From Maridesulfovibrio sp. (lineage in GTDB: Bacteria; Desulfobacterota; Desulfovibrionia; Desulfovibrionales; Desulfovibrionaceae): a stretch of DNA of 64,000 nucleotides. Positions 1 through 7,152 of the stretch are shown piece after piece. How positions within the stretch are numbered: the first letter of the stretch is position 1; every line of letters starts with the position of its first letter. Made by a program: the position numbers and the translations under genes. The stretch is taken from NCBI RefSeq assembly GCF_963676065.1, contig NZ_OY780933.1, forward strand, positions 1,116,001 through 1,180,000. The letters run 5' to 3'. The notes below the pieces were generated by a model that worked only from the letters and a program-made list of their open reading frames with translations, ran no database searches and had not been told where the DNA came from.

Positions 1-1
1 C

Positions 2-124
2 GATAAGGGCGCTATGCTCCTTAGAAAGAGTCTTGAGCTGGACAAAGGAAAGATAGACCGCATCAATATGTTTGCCCATAAAGTAGGGGTGACCGAACCT
101 GTCAGCGTACTTGTCCCGGGGTAG
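2..124 (+). CDS. C-terminal 40 residues of an unidentified protein (partial)
   Basis: An open frame runs from the window edge to a TAG at 122-124 and encodes 40 residues ending in PVSVLVPG. The reading frame has normal coding character and the next gene follows 42 bp later on the same strand. The fragment is too short to assign a family. The stretch LLRKSLELDKGKIDRINMF could be the last helices of a helical-repeat or enzyme domain, but nothing diagnostic is visible. The start and most of the gene lie outside the window. Confidence 0.5.
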   Translation, partial: DKGAMLLRKSLELDKGKIDRINMFAHKVGVTEPVSVLVPG

Positions 125-166
125 ATATGAATTTTAATGTTGGGTATATACAGGGTAAAAGTTTCA

Positions 167-583
167 ATGGCTGATTATGAATTATATCTGAAGAAACTGG
201 CTGCAGGTGAAGTTCCGGAGAATCCCTTTCTTGATTTCATGGGAATAAGGGTAGAGGAAGTTAAGGACGGTTTTGCGCGGTTAAGTATGGAAATACGGCC
301 CGAATTCCTGCAGGGGGCAGGGAATATTCAGGGAGGATTGTCCATAGCTCTTTCCAGCGAGGCTGCGGCCCATGCGGTTATGACTACCCTCGCTCCCGGT
401 GAAGATATGGTCACCGTCGAGCTTAAGAATAATTTTCTCGCTCCGGCTTCCAAAGGGATGCTTACCGCGGAGTCAACTGTCTTCAAGCGTGGGCGTACAT
501 TGATTATCGTGGACAGCGTAGTTCGTGATGATCAGGGCAGGATGGTTTCGCGCAGCAGTGCTACTTTGATGGTACTTAAATGA
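167..583 (+). CDS. PaaI-like hotdog-fold thioesterase
   Basis: This is a small cytosolic hotdog-fold protein of the PaaI/YdiI acyl-CoA thioesterase type, expected to hydrolyse an acyl-CoA thioester. Visible family signatures are the N-terminal PFLDFMGIRVEEV strand, the central GNIQGGLSIALSSEAAAHA segment (the usual HGG turn is QGG here) and the VELKNNFLAPA strand, followed by a C-terminal strand pair ending SSATLMVLK. Family members are 130-150 residues, which fits. An upstream ATG at 137 would add ten residues. I prefer 167 (MADYELYL) because it matches the usual family start, but neither start has a strong ribosome binding site. Substrate unknown. Confidence 0.75.
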   Translation: MADYELYLKKLAAGEVPENPFLDFMGIRVEEVKDGFARLSMEIRPEFLQGAGNIQGGLSIALSSEAAAHAVMTTLAPGEDMVTVELKNNFLAPASKGMLTAESTVFKRGRTLIIVDSVVRDDQGRMVSRSSATLMVLK

Positions 584-644
584 AATTAAAGACGTACCGC
601 TGATCCTGTCCGAATTATTTTTTTGTGAAAATTTTTTTGCTGCA

Positions 645-672
645 TTGACAGTTGCACCGGCTTTGTTACTGT
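645..672 (+). promoter_or_regulatory. Putative sigma-70 promoter for the mscS-like gene
   Basis: A perfect -35 hexamer TTGACA (645-650) is followed after 16 bp by TACTGT (667-672), 35 bp upstream of the channel gene. The intergenic gap is otherwise AT-rich and holds no other gene. Confidence 0.45.
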
Positions 673-707
673 CTGTTTAATATCGAACCTTAAAGTCGGG
701 AGCTCAT

Positions 708-1892
708 ATGGATAATGCCACTCAACAAATCGCGGAAGTAAACCACGCCACCCTGTTCGATTGGTTTGAAAAGATCAAAGAATTTGGGTTGAATGTCTGG
801 CAGAACGGAATACCGCAGGATAATCTGATCAATCTCGGGCAGGCCGTTGCTGTCCTTTTATTTTTTCTCCTTTTGCGGCGGTTTCTTACTAAATTTACCA
901 TGAACCGGTTGCAGAATATTTTTGATAAGCATGATACACAGGCCGGGGGCAGTGTTCTTAGAGCTCTTGCGGAGCCTATCCGTTTTATCCCGGTGGTTCT
1001 CGGTCTTTTTTTTGCGAATCAGTGTCTGGAGTTGCAGCCTTCCATAGCGATATTTGCAGATAGCATAATTAGGGCGTTAATCCTGTTCGTGATTTTCTGG
1101 TCTGCTTTTAATATTGTTTCCGTTTCCACCAAAATTTTCCGCAAACTTGAGAAAGTACTGACCCCATCCCTAGTGGACTGGCTGATCAAACTGGTCAAGT
1201 TCCTGATAGTTCTTATGGGTGTGGCCAGCATCCTTGAGATTTTCGGGATAGATATCGGTCCGATACTTACTGGGCTTGGTCTTTTCAGTGTGGCTGTTGC
1301 CCTCGGTGCCAAGGATCTTTTTCAGAATATCATTGCCGGTATTTCAATTATCGCTGAAAGCCGTTTTGATGTGGGAGACTGGGTTACTGTTGACGGTAAA
1401 GTGGATGGGACAGTTGAATTCATAGGATTCCGTTCCACGCGCATCCGCAGGTTTGATAAAGCCCCTGTTTATGTACCGAACTCCGCTCTTTCCGATAATT
1501 GCCTGATCAATTTTTCCAAGATGACCCATAGGCGGATTCTCTGGACGATAGGTGTGGAATACCGCACATCAACAGAACAGTTGAAACTCATTCAGGAACG
1601 GGTCATGGAATACATTCTGGGCAATGATGATTATGCTAAGCCGCCTGAAGTTTCCTGCTTTATGCGCGTGGTGCAGTTCGGAGATTCATCGATAGATTTT
1701 CAACTTTATGCCTTTACCAAGACCACCAACTGGATGGACTGGCTGAAGATAAGGGAAGATCTGGCTTATCGTATTAAAGAGATTGTTGAAGTTGAGGCCG
1801 GAACCGCATTCGCATTCCCTTCACAATCTATTTATGTTGAAGCTGTACCCGGTGTTGCTGCTGAAAATTTTGTCCCTCCTAAAGGTGATTAA
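708..1892 (+). CDS. MscS-family mechanosensitive ion channel
   Basis: This is an inner-membrane channel of the MscS superfamily (394 residues), which opens under membrane tension to release solutes on osmotic downshock. Four hydrophobic segments lie in the first 190 residues. They are followed by the pore-lining TM3 and beta-domain signature: GLGLFSVAVALGAKDL and then GISIIAESRFDVGDWV around residues 190-225. The C-terminal half is the soluble cage domain. The sequence is longer than E. coli MscS (286 residues) because of an N-terminal extension with an additional helix. A hairpin terminator follows the stop, so it is probably monocistronic. Subfamily and conductance cannot be told from sequence. 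Confidence 0.9.
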   Translation: MDNATQQIAEVNHATLFDWFEKIKEFGLNVWQNGIPQDNLINLGQAVAVLLFFLLLRRFLTKFTMNRLQNIFDKHDTQAGGSVLRALAEPIRFIPVVLGLFFANQCLELQPSIAIFADSIIRALILFVIFWSAFNIVSVSTKIFRKLEKVLTPSLVDWLIKLVKFLIVLMGVASILEIFGIDIGPILTGLGLFSVAVALGAKDLFQNIIAGISIIAESRFDVGDWVTVDGKVDGTVEFIGFRSTRIRRFDKAPVYVPNSALSDNCLINFSKMTHRRILWTIGVEYRTSTEQLKLIQERVMEYILGNDDYAKPPEVSCFMRVVQFGDSSIDFQLYAFTKTTNWMDWLKIREDLAYRIKEIVEVEAGTAFAFPSQSIYVEAVPGVAAENFVPPKGD

Positions 1893-1930
1893 GCATGCAT
1901 TTCAGCTGCAACTAGTCTGTTGTAATATCA

Positions 1931-1968
1931 AACGCCCCGTAGAATTTTGCTGCGGGGCGTTTTTTTTC
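1931..1968 (+). terminator. Rho-independent terminator after the MscS-like gene
   Basis: A perfect 9-bp stem AACGCCCCG/CGGGGCGTT (1931-1939 with 1953-1961) is followed by a run of T residues. Confidence 0.9.
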
Positions 1969-2015
1969 TGTTTATGTGGTTGTCAGTTGCGGTCCTGTTT
2001 GTGTAAAAGACGCCT

Positions 2016-2480
2016 ATGACACCCGCAATTAATATAGCTAAAAAAAAGAAGATCTGTTTCAAAGTTCATGAATATGAGCATGACCCGGCAGCAGAAGCTT
2101 ATGGCAAGGAAGCTGCGGAGAAGCTTGGTGTTGACCCGGAAAGGGTTTTCAAAACGCTGGTTGCCGGTAGCGGACGCGATCTGTTTGTCGCCGTAGTTCC
2201 GGTGATGAAAATGCTTGATCTTAAAGCGCTGGCCAAATCCGTAAAGGTTAAAAAAATAGCCATGGCTGACGTGAAGCTGGTGGAACGCACCACCGGATAC
2301 GTGGTCGGCGGGGTAAGTCCTTTGGGACAGAAGAAGCTGCTGCCCACGGTGATTGATGATTCTGCGAAAGCTTTTGAAACTATTTATGTCAGCGGTGGTA
2401 AACGTGGTTTGGATATTGAATTGAACCCGCAGGATCTGGCGGATGTACTGCGCGGCAGCTTTGCCGGGATAGCACGTTAG
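2016..2480 (+). CDS. ybaK: Cys-tRNA(Pro) deacylase, YbaK/EbsC family
   Basis: This 154-residue protein matches the YbaK branch of the aminoacyl-tRNA editing (prolyl-tRNA synthetase INS) fold. These enzymes hydrolyse Cys-tRNA(Pro) mischarged by ProRS, a translation quality-control step in the cytosol. Signatures are FKVHEYEHDP near the N terminus, the catalytic-lysine strand VFKTLVAGSG around residue 45, and the loop TGYVVGGVSPLGQKK near residue 95, which is highly characteristic of YbaK. Length is typical. It stands alone between two terminators. The ATG at 2016 lacks a strong Shine-Dalgarno sequence, but no better start exists in frame. Confidence 0.9.
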   Translation: MTPAINIAKKKKICFKVHEYEHDPAAEAYGKEAAEKLGVDPERVFKTLVAGSGRDLFVAVVPVMKMLDLKALAKSVKVKKIAMADVKLVERTTGYVVGGVSPLGQKKLLPTVIDDSAKAFETIYVSGGKRGLDIELNPQDLADVLRGSFAGIAR

Positions 2481-2510
2481 TTCCTTTTTCTCGTTTCAAC
2501 GACTTTAAGC

Positions 2511-2548
2511 AGACCCGCGCGATTAATTTCGAGCGGGTCTTTTTTTTG
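2511..2548 (+). terminator. Rho-independent terminator after ybaK
   Basis: An 8-bp stem AGACCCGC/GCGGGTCT (2511-2518 with 2533-2540) precedes eight T residues. Confidence 0.9.
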
Positions 2549-2565
2549 TTTGTTTTATAAGAAGC

Positions 2566-2620
2566 TTGACAATCAAACTAAACCAAAGATAGATGTTTTG
2601 AAACACGATTAGTTTGAAAC
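2566..2620 (+). promoter_or_regulatory. Promoter and probable operator of the exporter-marR operon
   Basis: A TTGACA -35 box (2566-2571) is followed by GATAGA (2588-2593) as a possible -10. The region carries a 9-bp inverted repeat TCAAACTAA (2573-2581) and TTAGTTTGA (2609-2617), plus a direct repeat of TTTGAAACAC. The first arm sits between -35 and -10, where a repressor would block polymerase. The MarR regulator encoded in the same operon is the obvious candidate binder (inference). Confidence 0.5.
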
Positions 2621-2641
2621 ACAAAATATATGAGGTTCAAA

Positions 2642-3391
2642 ATGGATTTTGATTCAATATTTATAGTAGCCATACAATCCAGTCTTTTTCTGGGACTTAT
2701 TCATGGGATCAATCCCTGCGGTCATTCATGGCTGGTTCTGGCGCCGTTTGTGTATGGCGAGAAGAATGGCAGAAAGGTTTTTTCGCTGACAGCGGCATTT
2801 GTTTCCGGTACCGCTCTGGCCTGTCTGATTATCGGCCTGACTCTGGGGTCCATCTCGCTGAGCATACCGGAATCGCTGACTCATGTCGTGGATATGGTTA
2901 CAATTGCTATTCTTGTTTTGCTGGGCGGGATATTGCTTCTTAAACCGGAACTTTTGCATAGTCACGACCACGATCATGAGCACCATCCCCATCACGAGCA
3001 CGAGCACGAGCACGAGCACGGCCACGACCATGAACATCACCACGACCACAGGCATAGTTGTTCATGTTCTCATAATTCAAAGAAATCGTTGCGCAGCATT
3101 ACCTCGTGGGGGCTGTTTTCGATAGGGTTTGTGAACATGATTGTTCCTTGCCCCACGGTTGCTATCATGTATAAGTACGCACTTGATTCCGGCAGTATCA
3201 TAAAAGGAACGGCGGTCTTCGCCAGTTACGCTGTGGGTACGGCTATTGTCCTTGCTGCTGTGATTTATGCTATTTACCGGGCGGCATCATTTGTTCGTAC
3301 TCTGGAGCAGGGCTGGGTGGAACCGCTGGTCATGCGTACTGCGGGAGTCATGACTATCTGTTTTGCGATCTATAGCTATACAAACATATAA
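2642..3391 (+). CDS. Membrane metal/anion exporter of the TauE/UreH/RcnA-like type with a His-rich loop
   Basis: This is an integral membrane protein of about 249 residues with six predicted hydrophobic segments in two halves. Each half contains a conserved Pro-Cys element: GLIHGINPCGHSW near the N terminus and NMIVPCPTVAIMYK in the second half. Between the halves lies a cytoplasmic or periplasmic loop with over twenty His residues interspersed with Asp/Glu, ending in HSCSCSH. Such loops bind transition metals in RcnA/UreH/HoxN-type carriers, so metal efflux or handling is the best guess. Automated pipelines may call it a sulfite exporter TauE/SafE protein. I start at ATG 2642 because a GAGG lies 6 bp upstream; an ATG at 2630 lacks one. 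It forms an operon with a marR gene 14 bp downstream. Confidence 0.7.
   Translation: MDFDSIFIVAIQSSLFLGLIHGINPCGHSWLVLAPFVYGEKNGRKVFSLTAAFVSGTALACLIIGLTLGSISLSIPESLTHVVDMVTIAILVLLGGILLLKPELLHSHDHDHEHHPHHEHEHEHEHGHDHEHHHDHRHSCSCSHNSKKSLRSITSWGLFSIGFVNMIVPCPTVAIMYKYALDSGSIIKGTAVFASYAVGTAIVLAAVIYAIYRAASFVRTLEQGWVEPLVMRTAGVMTICFAIYSYTNI
2993..3020 (+). repeat. Hexamer tandem repeat inside the His-rich loop
   Basis: The unit CACGAG is repeated 4.7 times in frame and encodes alternating His and Glu. Because the unit is a multiple of three, copy-number change would alter the metal-binding loop length without a frameshift. Confidence 0.7.
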
Positions 3392-3405
3392 AAGACGAGG
3401 CTGAT

Positions 3406-3816
3406 GTGCTCGACAAGCTTAACCATGCTGTTATCGAATTTTATGAGAAGCTCTCATCATGGGAACATGATGTTGTTCGGGAAAAGGGGCTGACTCTGCC
3501 CCAGATGCATACCCTTGAAGTGCTTGGTATCCATAAAGCTATGCGCATGAAGGAACTGGCCCAGCACATGGGCATTACTACCGGTACATTGACTGTGCTG
3601 GTGGATCGGCTGGAGGACAAAGATTTCGTCTTCCGCAAGCCCCATCAGACAGACCGCCGTTCTATTCTTGTTGAATTGACGGAAGAAGGGCAGAAAATGT
3701 TCATGGAACACGACAGACTGCATCTGCGGCTTACGGAAGAACTGACTTCAGAGTTTTCAGAAGAGGAAAAAGCTATTTTGCTCGGCTGTATAGATAAAAT
3801 GAATGCCACTTTTTGA
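3406..3816 (+). CDS. MarR-family transcriptional regulator
   Basis: This is a 136-residue winged-helix regulator. The core HTH is visible as RMKELAQHMGITTGTLTVLVDRLEDKDFVFR, followed by the wing QTDRRSILVELTEEGQ, both standard MarR signatures, with N- and C-terminal dimerisation helices. It starts at GTG 3406 with ACGAGG just upstream, 14 bp after the exporter gene, so the two are co-transcribed. MarR proteins usually repress their own operon until a small ligand binds. The inverted repeat at 2573-2617 is a suitable operator. Two Cys-free HTH helices give no hint of a metal or redox ligand, so the inducer is unknown. Confidence 0.88.
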   Translation: MLDKLNHAVIEFYEKLSSWEHDVVREKGLTLPQMHTLEVLGIHKAMRMKELAQHMGITTGTLTVLVDRLEDKDFVFRKPHQTDRRSILVELTEEGQKMFMEHDRLHLRLTEELTSEFSEEEKAILLGCIDKMNATF

Positions 3817-3840
3817 TCATTGCTTTTTGTTTATCTTTAC

Positions 3841-3876
3841 GAACATTTTATGAACATATGTGGAAAAGGTTTGTTC
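3841..3876 (+). repeat. 36-bp duplicated element, copy 1, upstream of nrdD
   Basis: The copy fits GAACAT-N4-TGAACA-N2-TGTGGAAAA-N4-TGTTC. A second copy with the same constant blocks lies exactly 170 bp downstream. The GAACA/TGTTC ends form an inverted repeat, and the TGTGGAAAA core is the reverse complement of TTTTCCACA, one base from the DnaA box TTATCCACA. It lies in the 714-bp non-coding stretch 3817-4530. Confidence 0.6.
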
Positions 3877-4010
3877 GTATGCTCATAATCAAAAACAAGC
3901 TGTTCTTGCAAAAGATCAAAAAAATATTTCGTTTTGAAAATTATGCCCGGTAATTTTTTTGCTACAGATTCAGATAATTTTATCTCTAAATCAGCATGTT
4001 AAATGGTTTT

Positions 4011-4046
4011 GAACATGCTGTGAACAATTGTGGAAAACTCGTGTTC
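4011..4046 (+). repeat. 36-bp duplicated element, copy 2, upstream of nrdD
   Basis: It has the same constant blocks as the copy at 3841-3876, with different bases only at the N positions. That pattern of conserved blocks and free spacers suggests a protein-binding site rather than a recent duplication. It ends 67 bp before the putative -35 box of the nrdD transcript. Confidence 0.6.
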
Positions 4047-4112
4047 CATAAGTTTTAAGGCAAGCCGGACAAGGGCTGACGGGTGATCCATTAAGAAAAA
4101 GTCTAGAGAGCC

Positions 4113-4140
4113 TTGACGATTGTTTCGAGTCTGGTAGACT
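4113..4140 (+). promoter_or_regulatory. Putative promoter of the riboswitch-nrdD transcript
   Basis: TTGACG (4113-4118), a 16-bp spacer and TAGACT (4135-4140) form a reasonable sigma-70 promoter about 60 bp before the riboswitch core. Confidence 0.5.
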
Positions 4141-4189
4141 GTTTTTGTCGTTATCACTTCAGGAGTTCATTTCCGCTTTCTGAGCATTA

Positions 4190-4290
4190 TCGAAATGAAT
4201 CTTACGGGAACCCGGTTTGAATCCGGGGCGGTTCTGCCGCTGTCAGGGAAGCCTTATGGGTGTACCCCGAGCCAGCACCCCGGCCTGAAG
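4190..4290 (+). ncRNA. Cobalamin riboswitch (aptamer)
   Basis: The aptamer hallmarks occur in order. GGGAA-CCCGGT at 4206 is followed by GAATCCGGGG, the GCCGCTGT element near 4235, and a B12-box-like AGCCAGCACCCCGGCC near 4270-4285. Consensus elements are GGAA..GGTG..AATCC..GCC(A)CTGT and AGCCAGGAGACCTGCC. The middle stem section is short, so this is a compact variant. It precedes nrdD by about 240 nt and would switch that gene off when cobalamin is available, presumably because a B12-dependent class II reductase encoded elsewhere can take over (established logic for B12-controlled nrd genes; the class II gene is not in this window). Confidence 0.85.
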
Positions 4291-4530
4291 CATACCTGTC
4301 CATCGCGGCAGGTTGGTTCAAACTGACCGGAAGATTATTGCTTTTGATGATTCTCCGGTTTCAAAGTCCTGCGGGATGCGCCTACCGGGCCTCCTGCTCC
4401 TAAATGCCACACCACCATAAGACACGGTCCATCCGTGGGCTTGCAATCTGGGGAGGTTGCAGACTTTTCTGCGCTCTTTTTTCGGCGCAGGCGGTGATGT
4501 GTGCGGACAAAATTTTTATCAGGTAATTAA
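4291..4530 (+). promoter_or_regulatory. Expression platform/leader between the riboswitch and nrdD
   Basis: This 240-nt leader has no gene. It contains several possible hairpins: ACCGGA..TCCGGT around 4325-4360, GCAATCT-GGGG-AGGTTGC at about 4443-4461, and GCAG..CTGC followed by CTCTTTTTT near 4460-4480, which looks like an intrinsic terminator. Such a terminator downstream of the B12 box suggests control by premature termination. The leader is unusually long for a simple on/off platform. Confidence 0.5.
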
Positions 4531-6588
4531 ATGCCCAAACAAATTCTCAAACGTGACGGATGTCTCGAGTCCTGGTCTACAGAACGTATTTCTGAAGCTA
4601 TTTTTAAAGCTCTCAAAGCCAGCGGAATTAAAGATCCCCTGCTGAGTAAACGTCTCGGCCGCAAGGTTGAGCAGAAACTGGCTGACGTTGATGTCCCTGA
4701 ACAGGAAATGGTTCAGGATATGGTTCAGCTGGTACTCATGGAAAATCGTCTCTATTCTGTTGCCGAACGCTACATCATTTACCGTGAAAAGCGTCGCGAG
4801 CTGCGCCGTCAGGATGAAACATACCTCGATATCGCCGGTACCATTGAAAGTTATCTCGACCGGTCCGACTGGCGGGTGAACGAAAACTCCAACATGGGGC
4901 ACTCCTTTCAGGGACTGATGCTGCACATGTCAGGAGCTGTTCAGGCCCGTTACTGCCTGGAAAAATATCCTGAAGAAATCAGGCTGGCCCACGAGCACGG
5001 CTATTTTCATATTCATGACCTTTCCTTCGGCCTTGCAGGATACTGCGCCGGCTGGTCACTGCGTGACCTGCTGCTGGACGGTTTCGGCCTCAAGGGCCGT
5101 TGTTCTTCCGGTCCTGCCAAGCATTTTGATTCCGTAACCGGTCAGATGGTTAACTTCCTCGGCACCCTGCAGAATGAATGGGCTGGTGCTCAGGCATTTA
5201 ACAACGTCGATACCTATCTTGCGCCTTTCGTCCGTTATGACGGTCTGGATTACGATCGCGTAAAACAGATCGTGCAGAAGCTGATTTTCAACCTGAATAC
5301 CACCTCCCGCTGGGGCGGTCAGAGTCCGTTTACCAACTTCACTTTTGATCTGGTTCCGCCCAAGCATATCGCCAGCGAACCGGTAATCATCGGCGGTGAA
5401 TTTCAGGATTCTACATACGGTGAATATGAAGCAGAAATGGAAATGATCAACCGTGCCTTCGTCGAAATCATGCTTGAAGGTGATTCTGACGGCCGTATCT
5501 TCTCCTTTCCTATTCCTACATACAACGTCACCCCGGACTTTCCGTGGGAAAGCGAAGTGGGTGAACTTCTGCTGCAGATGACCGCCAAGTACGGCGCTCC
5601 TTACTTCCAGAACTTCATCAACTCCGACCTCAATCCTGAAGACGTGCGTTCCATGTGCTGCCGTCTCCAGATGGACCTGCGTGAGATTCGCAAGAAGACC
5701 GGCGGTCTTTTCGGAGCAGGTGACCTGACCGGTTCCATCGGTGTTGTTACCCTGAATCTGCCCAAGCTTGCATATCTCGCACAGGGTGAGGAAGATTTTC
5801 TTGATCTGATCTCCGAATATGCGACTCTGGCCAAGGATTCTCTGGAGTACAAACGTAAGCTTGTTTCCGCCAACTTTGAGAACGGCATGTTCCCGTTCTC
5901 TCAGCGTTACCTGAAGAACGGTTTCAAGGGACATTTCTCAACCATCGGTCTGATTGGTGGTAACGAAGCCTGCCACAATCTGCTTGGTAAAGGCATCGAT
6001 ACCCCTTCAGGATCACGCCTGATGCAGAGAGTTCTGCACCACCTGCGCGACCTGACCGTTGAGTTTCAGGAAGAAACCGAAAACCTCTTCAACCTTGAAG
6101 CCACTCCGGGTGAAGGTACCTGCTACCGTCTGGCAAAAATTGATAAGAATCTCTATGCCGATATCTATACTTCCGGCGACAAGACTCCTTATTACACTAA
6201 CTCCACCCTGCTGCCGGTCGGTTCTACCGAAGACGTAGTCTACGCGCTGGAACACCAGAACGATTTGCAGACCCTTTACAATGGCGGTACCGTCTTCCAC
6301 ACCTTCCTTGGTGAAGCGGTTCCCGATACCAAGGCACTCAAAAACTTTATCATCAAAGCCATGACCAACACCAAGATTCCATACATCTCGGTTACTCCGA
6401 CCTTTTCGGTCTGCGAGGATCACGGCTATATTTATGGTGAACACTTTGAATGCCCAGATTGCGGCAAGGATGCCGAGGTATACACCCGCATTGTCGGCTA
6501 CTACCGTCCGGTCAACCGCTGGAATAAAGGTAAACAGGAAGAGTATCGCGAAAGAACCGAATACAGCCAGAGATCCTGCGCCTGCTAA
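4531..6588 (+). CDS. nrdD: Anaerobic (class III) ribonucleoside-triphosphate reductase NrdD
   Basis: This is the oxygen-sensitive glycyl-radical enzyme that reduces ribonucleoside triphosphates to deoxynucleotides. Residues 1-90 form an ATP-cone allosteric domain (KRDGCLESWSTERISEAI). The barrel domain follows. The radical loop RIVGYYRPV near the C terminus places the radical glycine at about Gly656. Zinc-binding cysteines are Cys641 and Cys644 (ECPDCGK) and a C-terminal Cys683/Cys685 pair written as CAC, instead of the more usual CxxC. Length (685) is normal. The activating radical-SAM protein NrdG, needed to form the radical, is not encoded beside it. Expression is under the upstream cobalamin riboswitch. 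Confidence 0.95.
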   Translation: MPKQILKRDGCLESWSTERISEAIFKALKASGIKDPLLSKRLGRKVEQKLADVDVPEQEMVQDMVQLVLMENRLYSVAERYIIYREKRRELRRQDETYLDIAGTIESYLDRSDWRVNENSNMGHSFQGLMLHMSGAVQARYCLEKYPEEIRLAHEHGYFHIHDLSFGLAGYCAGWSLRDLLLDGFGLKGRCSSGPAKHFDSVTGQMVNFLGTLQNEWAGAQAFNNVDTYLAPFVRYDGLDYDRVKQIVQKLIFNLNTTSRWGGQSPFTNFTFDLVPPKHIASEPVIIGGEFQDSTYGEYEAEMEMINRAFVEIMLEGDSDGRIFSFPIPTYNVTPDFPWESEVGELLLQMTAKYGAPYFQNFINSDLNPEDVRSMCCRLQMDLREIRKKTGGLFGAGDLTGSIGVVTLNLPKLAYLAQGEEDFLDLISEYATLAKDSLEYKRKLVSANFENGMFPFSQRYLKNGFKGHFSTIGLIGGNEACHNLLGKGIDTPSGSRLMQRVLHHLRDLTVEFQEETENLFNLEATPGEGTCYRLAKIDKNLYADIYTSGDKTPYYTNSTLLPVGSTEDVVYALEHQNDLQTLYNGGTVFHTFLGEAVPDTKALKNFIIKAMTNTKIPYISVTPTFSVCEDHGYIYGEHFECPDCGKDAEVYTRIVGYYRPVNRWNKGKQEEYRERTEYSQRSCAC

Positions 6589-6625
6589 AGCCTGTTCGGT
6601 TCACATCCACAAATTAAAAATTATG

Positions 6626-6660
6626 AAGTCCGGGGGAGTTTTCCCCCGGACTTTATCTTT
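6626..6660 (+). terminator. Rho-independent terminator after nrdD
   Basis: A 12-bp stem AAGTCCGGGGGA/TCCCCCGGACTT (6626-6637 with 6642-6653) precedes TATCTTTT. It isolates nrdD as a single-gene unit. Confidence 0.88.
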
Positions 6661-6725
6661 TCGTAATTGCTTGCGTTGATGGTTTTGAGGATGTAACTTG
6701 TACTGACCGGAACCCTTAACAGTTT

Positions 6726-6962
6726 ATGAGTATGATATTATCAGCCAGTCAGTTGCGCGCATTGCGCCAGAGAAATGATGAAGAGCTTCGCAAGGGAAGT
6801 TTTGCCAAGCATGGTTATCCTGCCAACACTATTCAGGATTTGCTTCACACCGTTGAGGCCCTGAAAGGTGAAAAGAAAAAGTGGAAAAAAGTTGCTCAGG
6901 AGCGTGGTGAGCTGCTAAATAAAATGACCGGACTGTTGGAGGATTATAATAAATCCAAATAA
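6726..6962 (+). CDS. Small hypothetical protein (78 residues)
   Basis: No family is recognised. The protein is basic and mostly helical, with a C-terminal half rich in Lys/Glu (VEALKGEKKKWKKVAQERGELLNKM) that could form a short coiled coil, and no membrane segment or Cys. It sits between two intrinsic terminators, so it is its own transcription unit. The start could be ATG 6726 or ATG 6732; neither has a clear ribosome binding site. Codon use resembles its neighbours, which supports a real gene. It is not nrdG: too short and without a Cys triad. Confidence 0.55.
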   Translation: MSMILSASQLRALRQRNDEELRKGSFAKHGYPANTIQDLLHTVEALKGEKKKWKKVAQERGELLNKMTGLLEDYNKSK

Positions 6963-6974
6963 ATCAATAAGTAA

Positions 6975-7011
6975 AAGCCCCTCACTGCTTGTCGCAGTGG
7001 GGGGCTTTTTT
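6975..7011 (+). terminator. Rho-independent terminator
   Basis: A long stem AGCCCCTCACTGC/GCAGTGgGGGGCT with a TTGTC loop is followed by TTTTTT, just after the 78-residue gene. Confidence 0.9.
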
Positions 7012-7152
7012 GTGTGAGAATGCTCAAATAAGAGTATAAATTATAAATGCTTTTTGAATTAAACAGGCGTATAGGCTTGATATAAATAAATATTACATTC
7101 TTTGTTTGATTTGTTTTAGGCAAATTAAAAAACGATAGTTAGGGAGCTAGTT

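Noticed and set aside
2950..3060. Tandem repeat resembling a CRISPR or VNTR
   Set aside because: The repetition is explained by His/Asp/Glu codons of the metal-binding loop; no spacer-repeat alternation and no cas genes. Only the pure hexamer tract is reported.
3459..3476. GAACATGATGTTGTTC inside marR as a third copy of the nrd element
   Set aside because: It has the GAACA/TGTTC ends but not the TGTGGAAAA core or the spacing; it is coding sequence and probably coincidental.
3817..4112. NrdR boxes upstream of nrdD
   Set aside because: I looked for paired ACACWATATATWGTGT-type sites; the repeats found do not fit that consensus.
5056..5934. 292-codon minus-strand frame within nrdD
   Set aside because: Antisense to a highly conserved enzyme; no domain or ribosome binding site.
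6434..6679. Possible nrdG fragment overlapping the nrdD end
   Set aside because: Out-of-frame reading of the nrdD 3' end and terminator; no radical-SAM cysteine motif.
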